The notes below the pieces were generated by a model. The model saw nothing but the letters and a program-made list of their open reading frames with translations. It had not been told where the DNA came from and ran no database searches. This document shows positions 34,695 to 42,668 of a stretch of 61,057 nucleotides of DNA, piece by piece. The DNA lies in NCBI GenBank assembly GCA_045595285.1, contig JAZOAC010000120.1:1-61057 (forward strand). The letters are read 5' to 3'. How positions within the stretch are numbered: position 1 is the first letter of the stretch; each line of letters starts with the position of its first letter. The DNA is from UBA1731 sp045595285 (lineage in GTDB: Bacteria > Verrucomicrobiota > Kiritimatiellia > RFP12 > UBA1067). The position numbers were made by a program, and so were the translations under genes.

Positions 34695-37600
34695 CGGAGT
34701 TGCGTGTAGAGCGCATAGGTGGATTCAAGGTCCTTGATTCGCTGCATGGAGCGTCCGGAAGTCAAGGGACGCTTTACCGTGCTGTATGTGAGGTTCCGCC
34801 GTTCCCAGGGATCAATCCTGGCGAGATTGTCGCGCTGAAGACAATGTCGGCTGTCGATGAAGACGGATCCCAGTTCCGTAGATTGAAAAAGCGCACTGAT
34901 GCGCTCGCTGCTATAGATCATCCGAATGTTGTCAGATATCGGGGCTGCTTCTCCTTGGTGGATGCTTTCAATTCCGTTCACGTTGTGGTGATGGAATGTC
35001 TTGAAGGGGAGACTCTCAAGGATCGCTTGAGGGATAATCCTGAAGGACTGGATGTAGATGAGGTGATGCGTATAGCCAATGGCATTGTGGCGGCCTTGGT
35101 GGAGACGTCTGCTGCAGGCATTGTCCATCGGGATATCAAGCCGAGCAATGTGTTCCTCTGCAGAGACGGAGGGGTTAAATTGATTGACTTTGAGATTGCC
35201 CGGCAAGAGGATGGCACTATTTCTACTGGGGTCGGTCGTTTTTTCGGAACCTTCGATTACATGGCACCGGAATTCTCGGACGTTTCGTTTCGCGGAGACG
35301 TGACGAGCGATGTCTTTTCTGCAGGTGTGGTAATTCATGAGGCGCTTTCCGGGCGTACGCCATATGCAGTATCTGACAGGAATTCTGTCCGCGGAGATTT
35401 TGATTTCATATCTCGCTGGTCGGGCGGTGGCGAGTCTCCATTGCGCATGAGTGCTCGCTCGGTTCGTCTGCTTTCGGGTATGAAAGAAGTGCTTGTCAGC
35501 GCCTTGTCGACAGACCGGAAACGACGTTATCGGGACTTTCAGATGTTTGCTGAAGCACTTGCACAGGTGCGGTTTCGCGAACTTGTGAATGGATCCAGCC
35601 GATATCGTCTACTTCGCGTTGTCGGTAAAGGCGGTTTTGGCGAGGTGTTCAAGGCGCGTATTTCCGGGACGGGGCGGCTGGTTGCAATCAAACATCTTCT
35701 TAAATCCGATTATGGCGATCGCTTCCGTCGCGAATCCCGGATAATGCAGCGATTCCGCGAGCCGTGCTTCACGCAGTTTATAGATTATTTCGAGACTGGC
35801 GCCGCTGGAACGCGCGAAGCCTTTCTTGTTATGGAATTTCTGCCCGGTATGCCAGGTTCGTCGCTTCGTGATGCGATTAAACGCCATCGCAATATGTCGC
35901 TTCCTGGGTCTGATGTGCTGAAGGCGTTCCGTCGCTATGCGCATGGTCTTTCGGTTATGCATAAGCAGGGGGTTTTTCATAGGGATATCAAACCGGCGAA
36001 TCTCTATTATCCCGAAGGGCATCCAGAAGGCGCTGTAATAATGGATATGGGTATCGTGCGTGATACGGGCGGTACCGCAACTCAGGGGCAGGTTCCGGGT
36101 ACATTGGATTATATGCCGCCCGAAATTGTAACGGTCGGCGGCCGTGGCGATGCGGGGATGGACATCTATGCTTTGGGGCTTTGCCTTTATGAGGCACTTA
36201 CCGGTAAGATGGGGTATGAGCGACTTCCGTCGGGGACGGCAGCGTTCGGCGCATTCTATTCTAGGGCGCAGTCGTTGGTTCCCCCCAGATTTGACGATCC
36301 GGAGATTGTGTGCAGACCTTCAGTGCTTGACCTTCTGTGCCGCATGACAGCTCCTGATCGGCGCAAGCGTCTGTCGGATGCCTCGGCGGTGGAAAGGATT
36401 CTGGCTGGGATATCATGGGATGGCGCAGCTTCTCGTAAAACTGATCCGGTACGAGTGCAGCGTGTAGATGGTCGCTTGGCGGAAATTGATGCTTCGCGGA
36501 CGCGGCGGCCTTTGCCTGATGATCCGCCCACAGTCGATACCGCCCCTACAGGAGGGCGTGAGCCGCAGCATCCGCAACGCGATTCGGCTCGGGCGGAGTC
36601 GATACATGAAGTCGTCATTTTTTCTCTGAAGGCGGCATGTGCCGTAGGAGTCTTGCTTGTCGGTTGGCTGGCTTGGCCGTATGTACTCAAGGGATGGGAC
36701 TCAGTAAAGGATCGCGCTCAGACGTATCTGGAGGAACGAAGAGAGGCGGAAGCCAGTCGTATCGCCGATCAAAAGGAGCGGGAGCGGCGAAAGACGGAGG
36801 AGGAAGCGCGCAGGCGGAAGGAGAGAGAGGAACAGGCTGCAAAAGAGCGGGCTATGCGAGAGGCGCTTGATCGTCAACGAAAGGCGGCTGAAAAAATAGC
36901 TGCCGATACCGACGCGGCACTCGCTGAAGCGTATATGGTGGAAGGCATGTATCTGAATGCGGCTAATGCGGCGGCTCCAGATTCCAAAAGGGACGCATGG
37001 ATTCGCAAATGGCGCAACAAAGATGTTAAGCTCGCCCCAGGAGCAATTGATAAGTGTCTGGGCATTTTAGATCAGGCAAGAGATTCTTGTGAGCGGCGTG
37101 CGGCAGAGGAAAGGCAAGAAGCTGCATTACGCGAGGAGAAAAAGAGGAAGGTGGCGAGCGATATCAAGTCTGCCCGTCAGGAGTCGGCCTTGATAGTTGC
37201 CGGTTTTGCCGACAGATCTAAATCCTTGGAGGCGATGAATTCTCGCATGGCTGAATGGCGCAACGCTTGGTCGTCCCTGAGCGGTGAAGGGGCCTTTGCC
37301 GTAATTGAGGATGAATTGATTTCGGCAAGGAAAAAAAGGATAGATGAGGAAAATGAACGGCAGGTGATGGCAGAATGTATGCGTCTTATCGATAACGTAT
37401 GGATTTGCACGGCTGAAAACGTTCGGAATTGGCGTGGATATTTGAGTCGTGCCGAGATCGAAATCAAAAAGGCGCTGGGTGCCGGCCGTCTTACGGATAA
37501 GAGTGCGGCGTCTGTTCGTCGAGAAATAGCCAAGGTGGGAAAATGGATTGTTGGAGTCGTTGATAACCGCTCTCATTGCAATCTCGAGTTTTTGGGCCGT

Positions 37601-38776
37601 CGCATTCCCTCGGTGGATCATGCGCCAGCGAATCGTGTTACGTTCGTACTCACAAATGGGATTCCGAATGGAGCAGCCATTACTGCATCGGGGTATGAAC
37701 CTATCGCAGTAAGGGCAGAGAGGTTTGACGGAACGACATTGCGGATCATGCCGAGGGATTTGCGCAAAGTCCAAGGGAACAGCGAATTGGTGGTTCCGCC
37801 GCTTGAGGAAGGTGTCCTGTGTTTTATAGACGGTGTGCCTTATGGAAGCGGAATTGCGATGGTGCGTTCAGGCAGGCATGAACTTGTCTACCGGAATGCC
37901 GCGTTAGGACATGATGGGATCAAGCGCTATTCGGATCAAATGACAATAATCGAGTCGGTTGAAGGTCAGAGATTGTCAGTCGCGCCACCAGGAAATTGGA
38001 TGGAATCTGTGGAGTTTAAATCGGCGGAACGTGATGCCGCAGCAGTGAAGGCGGGTCGAAAGATTCTTGAGAAATGCGGCCGGATGTTGGAGTTGATGCC
38101 ATTGGAGACGCGAAGAGAACGCCTTGAAAACGTTTGGCGGTTCATCAATGATACACGTGTTGCTCCGCTGATTGGCGACAAAGGCATGAAGGAACTGCGT
38201 TCCCGGTATGACGCAGAGAGGCGTAAAGTTGTTGGCTATGTTGAAAATGGGACGGACCGGTTGATGCATGTACACACGGACTTAGGCGAGGTGGAGATAC
38301 CGCCATTTGGAAATAGGCTTTTGGTTTATGAGAATGGCATCCCTCCATCGGCCGAGGTTAGGGTTGATGGATATGATCCAATCAAGGTTTCGTCATTGAA
38401 GGAATTTCCGAATGGGACGGCAAATATTACTGAGGATATCCTGCTTCCCTCGCCTGTTGATGTGGTGGTTCAGCCGATAAAAGGGGATGTAGAGCTTCGA
38501 ATCTCAGGCGAGAGAGTTCCAGGCAACATAAAGCTCAAGCCGGGCCGATATGTCTGCGTCTACTCAAGAAAAGGATTTCTGGATCAGCGATTCCCGATAG
38601 AGATTAAGATAGGTGAGCCGTTGGAGTTGCCTTTGCCCGGCACATGGGTTGAATCGGGGGTTTTCGGGCAGATAATGGATACGGTGCGTGATATGTCCGA
38701 TTCTACATCGCGAGGCGTTAAAACCGCTGTGGATACTGTGTCTGTCATTGAAACCAAAAAACATGGAGACGACTGA
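34691..38776 (+). CDS. Membrane Ser/Thr protein kinase with two tandem kinase domains (module 2)
   Basis: 1361 residues, a paralogue of the first dual kinase. Kinase 1 (about 8-295): GASGSQGTLYRAV, VALK, HRDIKPSN near 146, DFE near 166, APE. Kinase 2 (about 302-580): GKGGFGEVFKAR, VAIKHL, HRDIKPAN near 430, DMG near 452, PPE. A membrane segment lies near 645-662. A charged coiled coil (about 680-745) follows, and then a large outer region with two copies of a module made of an 'NGIP...GYEPI/GYDPI' beta unit plus a PEGA-like unit ending in PG-W. The first kinase protein has one such copy. It overlaps the phosphatase by 4 bases and is followed by a third kinase after 2 bases. Its codons are more AT-rich than those of module 1. 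Confidence 0.93.
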   Translation: MTELRVERIGGFKVLDSLHGASGSQGTLYRAVCEVPPFPGINPGEIVALKTMSAVDEDGSQFRRLKKRTDALAAIDHPNVVRYRGCFSLVDAFNSVHVVVMECLEGETLKDRLRDNPEGLDVDEVMRIANGIVAALVETSAAGIVHRDIKPSNVFLCRDGGVKLIDFEIARQEDGTISTGVGRFFGTFDYMAPEFSDVSFRGDVTSDVFSAGVVIHEALSGRTPYAVSDRNSVRGDFDFISRWSGGGESPLRMSARSVRLLSGMKEVLVSALSTDRKRRYRDFQMFAEALAQVRFRELVNGSSRYRLLRVVGKGGFGEVFKARISGTGRLVAIKHLLKSDYGDRFRRESRIMQRFREPCFTQFIDYFETGAAGTREAFLVMEFLPGMPGSSLRDAIKRHRNMSLPGSDVLKAFRRYAHGLSVMHKQGVFHRDIKPANLYYPEGHPEGAVIMDMGIVRDTGGTATQGQVPGTLDYMPPEIVTVGGRGDAGMDIYALGLCLYEALTGKMGYERLPSGTAAFGAFYSRAQSLVPPRFDDPEIVCRPSVLDLLCRMTAPDRRKRLSDASAVERILAGISWDGAASRKTDPVRVQRVDGRLAEIDASRTRRPLPDDPPTVDTAPTGGREPQHPQRDSARAESIHEVVIFSLKAACAVGVLLVGWLAWPYVLKGWDSVKDRAQTYLEERREAEASRIADQKERERRKTEEEARRRKEREEQAAKERAMREALDRQRKAAEKIAADTDAALAEAYMVEGMYLNAANAAAPDSKRDAWIRKWRNKDVKLAPGAIDKCLGILDQARDSCERRAAEERQEAALREEKKRKVASDIKSARQESALIVAGFADRSKSLEAMNSRMAEWRNAWSSLSGEGAFAVIEDELISARKKRIDEENERQVMAECMRLIDNVWICTAENVRNWRGYLSRAEIEIKKALGAGRLTDKSAASVRREIAKVGKWIVGVVDNRSHCNLEFLGRRIPSVDHAPANRVTFVLTNGIPNGAAITASGYEPIAVRAERFDGTTLRIMPRDLRKVQGNSELVVPPLEEGVLCFIDGVPYGSGIAMVRSGRHELVYRNAALGHDGIKRYSDQMTIIESVEGQRLSVAPPGNWMESVEFKSAERDAAAVKAGRKILEKCGRMLELMPLETRRERLENVWRFINDTRVAPLIGDKGMKELRSRYDAERRKVVGYVENGTDRLMHVHTDLGEVEIPPFGNRLLVYENGIPPSAEVRVDGYDPIKVSSLKEFPNGTANITEDILLPSPVDVVVQPIKGDVELRISGERVPGNIKLKPGRYVCVYSRKGFLDQRFPIEIKIGEPLELPLPGTWVESGVFGQIMDTVRDMSDSTSRGVKTAVDTVSVIETKKHGDD

Positions 38777-38778
38777 AG

Positions 38779-39852
38779 ATGGACGATGATTTTTTAAGTG
38801 CGGAAGAGGCAGATGAGAAATTTATTTTCGGTGAGCATTTCCATGGATATGTGATCGAGCGTCGCATTGGACGTGGAGCCGCGGGCGATGTGTATCTCGC
38901 CCGTCACTCGATGCTGGATACGCTGTATGCCATAAAGGTGCTGACCGCTTCCGAAACTGTCATGGATGGCGAGATGGCGCGGCGTTTCGTGCGTGAGGCA
39001 AAAATCGCCGCGCGTATTCAGCATCCCAATCTCGTGCGGGTGCATGACGCCGGCTATGACGAGGTGAAGAATGTCTATTATTCGGTCATGGACTACATGG
39101 GCGGCGGAACGCTTCGGGAGAAGATAGCATTTGGTGGCCCTATTCCCGCGTTGGAGGCGGTTGAGATAGTGCGCTGCATTGCCTCGGCGCTGGATGCCGG
39201 CGCCCGGATGGGACTGGTGCATCGCGATCTTAAGCCGGAGAACATTATGTTCTCGGAGAGCGGAGTCGCAAAACTTGTCGATTTGGGCATCGCAAAGGTC
39301 TGTGACGAGGAGACGATTCATACATGTACGAGCGCCGCTTTCGGGACTCCGGCCTATGTTGCCCCGGAACAGGCGCTTGATGCGTCAAAAGTCGATTCCA
39401 GAGCGGATATCTATTCACTGGGTGTTATTCTCTTTGAAATGCTTTGCGGCAGCCGTCCGTATGTGGGCAGTACTCCGATGGCGATCATTTCGCAGGTCAT
39501 CAGCGACGAGCCTGTCCCGGATGTTAAGCGCCTCAATCCCGATGTGCCGAACTGGGTGTCTGCATTGGTGTTTAGGATGTGTGCTAAGAATCCAGAAAAG
39601 AGAATATCTTCAGCCGCTGAATTGTTATGCATCATTTCTGAATATCTCCACAAAAAATCAGATAAAGCTGATTACGCAACATTGCCCGAGAAAAATCCAT
39701 TTGAGATGCTGAGGAATGTGGGTAATGAGAATGAATGTGCTCTCAATGCATATTCTGAAAAAAGAAATGATTTATATCAAAAATTATTGCCGAAGGTTTT
39801 GTTGCTAATAATAGGATTTGTTTTGTTAATACTTTTGATAATCTTTATTTGA
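38779..39852 (+). CDS. Tail-anchored Ser/Thr protein kinase
   Basis: 357 residues with one canonical Hanks-type domain (about 18-290): GRGAAGDVYLA, YAIKVL, HRDLKPEN with catalytic Asp151, VDLGIAK, GTPAYVAPEQ, DIYSLGVILFEML. All key residues are present. Unlike the dual kinases it has no outer domain; the C-terminus is a single hydrophobic tail (about 334-357, LLLIIGFVLLILLIIFI). It is therefore cytoplasmic and membrane-tethered, perhaps acting downstream of, or on the same substrates as, the dual kinase. The last 200 bases are strongly AT-rich. Confidence 0.93.
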   Translation: MDDDFLSAEEADEKFIFGEHFHGYVIERRIGRGAAGDVYLARHSMLDTLYAIKVLTASETVMDGEMARRFVREAKIAARIQHPNLVRVHDAGYDEVKNVYYSVMDYMGGGTLREKIAFGGPIPALEAVEIVRCIASALDAGARMGLVHRDLKPENIMFSESGVAKLVDLGIAKVCDEETIHTCTSAAFGTPAYVAPEQALDASKVDSRADIYSLGVILFEMLCGSRPYVGSTPMAIISQVISDEPVPDVKRLNPDVPNWVSALVFRMCAKNPEKRISSAAELLCIISEYLHKKSDKADYATLPEKNPFEMLRNVGNENECALNAYSEKRNDLYQKLLPKVLLLIIGFVLLILLIIFI

Positions 39853-39899
39853 AAGAGGTTAATCACAGATTGATTTAAATTTTATTATGGGAGTAAAAA

Positions 39900-40286
39900 A
39901 TGCATTTGAGTGAAAAGAACGGAAAGATGTTGCGGAAGCTGTTGAAACGGACTGCGGTTGGCGCCGGAGTTGCCACGTTGTTTGCCATTGGTGTTGCGTT
40001 TTTGGTATTTTTCAATATAAAAAATCATAATAATAATTCAAATCGTAATAATAAGTCAGATTCGATACCGTATTCAGAGCCTAAAGGACACTGGGTTTCT
40101 GGGTGCGGTTGCGCGTGTAATGAGTGTACCTTTAAATGGTTCTGGCGGGCTGATGTTCAGTATAAATTGCCTTGGCATCCTGGGAAATGTAGACTCTCCA
40201 ATAAACAATGCAATTGTCCGTGTGAACATGCGGAAACAACAGATTCACGCTATCGCATTATGGGAGGAGAAAGTAAGTTTAAGTAA
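39900..40286 (+). CDS. Small Cys-rich single-pass membrane protein
   Basis: 128 residues. A basic N-terminus (KNGKMLRKLLKRTAVGA) leads to one membrane helix (VATLFAIGVAFLVFF), an Asn/Lys-rich spacer and a C-terminal outer region with eight cysteines: CGCACNEC, then about 20 residues with WFW, then CRLSNKQCNCPC. The paired clusters suggest a metal site or disulphide knot. No family is recognised. GGGAG precedes the ATG. It lies between the third kinase and the second CpaF, and a six-Cys cluster occurs in the LysM lipoprotein just downstream. Confidence 0.75.
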   Translation: MHLSEKNGKMLRKLLKRTAVGAGVATLFAIGVAFLVFFNIKNHNNNSNRNNKSDSIPYSEPKGHWVSGCGCACNECTFKWFWRADVQYKLPWHPGKCRLSNKQCNCPCEHAETTDSRYRIMGGESKFK

Positions 40287-40302
40287 TCATTAGGAGAAAA
40301 TC

Positions 40303-41367
40303 ATGAATGAAAATAATTCTTTTTTGACACTGTTCCTTGCGCCGGTGGCGGCGTATCTGGATGACGAGTCGGTTTCGGAAATCATGATCAACGGGAGCGA
40401 TCGGATATACATTGAGCGTAACGGAAAGCTTGAGGAAGTGCCGGAGAAGTTTGTAAGTGAACCGGCGCTCAAGGCGGCTGCAACTAATATCGCTAAATCT
40501 GTGGGGCGCATCCTTGACGAAATGCATCCGCGCCTTGATGCCCGTCTTCCGGATGGTAGCCGTGTACACGCTGTAATACCTCCGTTGAGCCGTACCGGAA
40601 CAGTCGTATCAATCAGAAAATTCAAGAAGGAGACATTGACTGTTCAGCGGCTTCTTGAATTCGGAAGTCTGAATGAAAAGATGCTGAATCTCATCCGCGC
40701 CATAGTATGCCTTCACAAGAATGTGATAGTGTCCGGCGCCACGAGTTCCGGAAAGACCTCTGTGCTGAATGCGGTTAGCTCGTTCATTCCCACGGGCGAG
40801 CGCATTCTAGTGCTTGAGGACGCCAGTGAATTGCAGCTTCAGCAACGCCATGTAGTGCCTTTTGAAACCCGCAAGCCCGACAAGAACGGACTGGGAGAGG
40901 TGACATTGCGTGATTTGATCCATTCGGCGTTGCGTCTGCGTCCCGACCGCATAGTCATAGGCGAAATACGCGGCGGCGAGGCACTTGACCTTTTGCAGGC
41001 TCTCAATACCGGTCATGCGGGCTCCATGAGTACGATCCATGCCAATTCGCCGATGGACTGCCTTCGCAGGATCGAGACCTGTGCGCTTTTGAGCGGTATC
41101 GACATCCCGCTTTCGGCATTGCGTGCTCAGGTCGCAAGTGCGATTGATGTAGTGGTGCACACTGCCCGTCTGTCTGACGGCTCGCGCAAGATTGTTGCGA
41201 TTTCTGAAGTGCTTCCTCTTGAGAACGGAGAGTTCAGGATGCGTAATCTCCAGGAATACAGGACGAATTCGATTCGCCCGGACGGTAGCGTCGAAGGTGG
41301 TTTTAAGGTGCTAGAAGCTCCTTCTTTTGCAGATCAGGCGGAAATCTACGGTATCGAACTCAAGTGA
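40303..41367 (+). CDS. Second CpaF/TadA-type secretion ATPase, no FHA
   Basis: 354 residues. It aligns with the ATPase half of the FHA-CpaF: NGSDRIYIERNGKLEEV, LPDGSRVHAVIPP, Walker A GATSSGKTS near 145-152, LRLRPDRIVIGEIRGGEALDLLQ and STIHANSP. It lacks the FHA domain and the N-terminal helical region, and no TadB/TadC partners lie next to it. It may be an alternative motor for the same platform, for example retraction against extension, or belong to a different machine. It ends the likely transcript that starts at 21012. AGGAG precedes the ATG. Confidence 0.9.
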   Translation: MNENNSFLTLFLAPVAAYLDDESVSEIMINGSDRIYIERNGKLEEVPEKFVSEPALKAAATNIAKSVGRILDEMHPRLDARLPDGSRVHAVIPPLSRTGTVVSIRKFKKETLTVQRLLEFGSLNEKMLNLIRAIVCLHKNVIVSGATSSGKTSVLNAVSSFIPTGERILVLEDASELQLQQRHVVPFETRKPDKNGLGEVTLRDLIHSALRLRPDRIVIGEIRGGEALDLLQALNTGHAGSMSTIHANSPMDCLRRIETCALLSGIDIPLSALRAQVASAIDVVVHTARLSDGSRKIVAISEVLPLENGEFRMRNLQEYRTNSIRPDGSVEGGFKVLEAPSFADQAEIYGIELK

Positions 41368-41413
41368 GACTGCTGTCGGCCAAGACAAGAAACAAGAAAA
41401 TGAAAAAGAACAC

Positions 41414-41442
41414 TTGCATTGAAGTGCGTAAAAGTGTATCTT
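41414..41442 (+). promoter_or_regulatory. Sigma-70-like promoter before the LysM gene
   Basis: TTGCAT (41414-41419), 17 bases, TATCTT (41437-41442). A short inverted repeat CACTT-N6-AAGTG overlaps the -35 region (41411-41426). A second weaker pair (TTGTCC and TTAAAA, 17 apart) lies near 41492-41520. The 233-base gap 41368-41600 holds nothing else I can identify. Confidence 0.5.
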
Positions 41443-41600
41443 ACGCGCTGTTGTGCATTAGGGTTTTTGTCTTTAATGCATGATGCTGTTTTGTCCGGTG
41501 CGTTATGCTTCGGTTAAAATGGCGGGTTTATGAAGATTTACGCAATTTATGGCGAATGAGGCAAATGGGTTGCCGAGTTTGCAAAGAGAGGAAAAGAACG

Positions 41601-42668
41601 ATGAATATTAAGTTCGGTCTGATGGCTGGCGCTGCTGTGGCATGCGTGGTGATGACGGGTTGTAAGGCTCCCAAGGCGCAGAACGCCAATAATTCGGCGA
41701 AGCCTGCCCAGCGTATCGTGGCAGAACCTGCTCCGGCTCCGAAGCCGGTGGTCGCCAAGCCCGTTGCCGCACCCGCGCCGGAGCCGATTCGTTGCAAGTG
41801 CGCGCCGGGTACTGTTCATGCAGTCCCCTGTGCGTGCGGCGCGGACGACTGCAGGTGCAAAGTGAAGCCTGCCGAGCCGGAGTACACCCTTTATCGTGTG
41901 AAGGGCGGCGATATGCTCTCGTCCATTTGCGCGACCTATGGCCTGAGGCAGAGCAAGGTTCTTGAGCTCAATCCTGGCATGGATGCCGACAAACTGTATG
42001 TCGGAAAGAAGATCAAGCTTCCCGGAAAGATCGTGCTGAAGGATGCCGATGCAAAATCGCTTGCGAAAAAGCCTGTTGCAAAGAGATCCGTCAAGGCTTC
42101 TGCGACCAGGGTTTCCACCTACAGGGGTGCGACAAAAGAATATGTCGTGGTGAGCGGCGATACTCTCGGCAGGATCGCCTATTCTAATGGGATTACGATC
42201 AAGTGCCTCAAGGAGATGAATGGCCTCAAAAAGAACACGATTCGGATCGGTCAGAAGCTTAAGGTGCCGGCGGAGAAGCCTGTCGCCGCCAAGGCTGCGC
42301 CTGCCGTCAAGGCGGCCTCCTCGCCTGTCGAGCCCAAGGCGGCACCCGCCCCTGCGCCTGATGCAAAGCCTGTTGAGGCCGCGCCTGCCGCGGAATCGGC
42401 GCCTGCCGCACCCGCCGTTGAGTCGGTGTCCGAGGTGAATTCTGTCGAGTCTGCGGCGGCTGTAGAGCCTGCCAAGGAAGAGGCACCTGCACCTGAGGCG
42501 CCTGCTGCGCTCACCCATACGGTCAAGGCTGGCGAGGACACTGTTTCCATCGCCATCATGTACAGCGTATCTCCGAGTGCGGTTATGGATCTCAATGATC
42601 TTAAGAACACCGATGCGCTTACGCCTGGTCAGGTCCTTAAACTTCCGGCAAACGCTAAACTGCAGTGA
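41601..42668 (+). CDS. LysM lipoprotein with Cys cluster
   Basis: 355 residues from ATG 41601, preceded by GAGAGGAAAA. The signal peptide ends in a lipobox-like VVMTGC, so the protein is probably lipidated. An Ala/Pro linker is followed by a six-Cys cluster (RCKC, PCAC, DDCRC; about 64-87), then LysM domains at about 95-142, 180-226 and 304-352, with a long Ala/Pro/Val linker between the second and third. LysM domains bind peptidoglycan. It overlaps ftsW by 4 bases, so it likely serves cell-wall growth or division. The Cys cluster is unusual for LysM proteins in general. Confidence 0.88.
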   Translation: MNIKFGLMAGAAVACVVMTGCKAPKAQNANNSAKPAQRIVAEPAPAPKPVVAKPVAAPAPEPIRCKCAPGTVHAVPCACGADDCRCKVKPAEPEYTLYRVKGGDMLSSICATYGLRQSKVLELNPGMDADKLYVGKKIKLPGKIVLKDADAKSLAKKPVAKRSVKASATRVSTYRGATKEYVVVSGDTLGRIAYSNGITIKCLKEMNGLKKNTIRIGQKLKVPAEKPVAAKAAPAVKAASSPVEPKAAPAPAPDAKPVEAAPAAESAPAAPAVESVSEVNSVESAAAVEPAKEEAPAPEAPAALTHTVKAGEDTVSIAIMYSVSPSAVMDLNDLKNTDALTPGQVLKLPANAKLQ

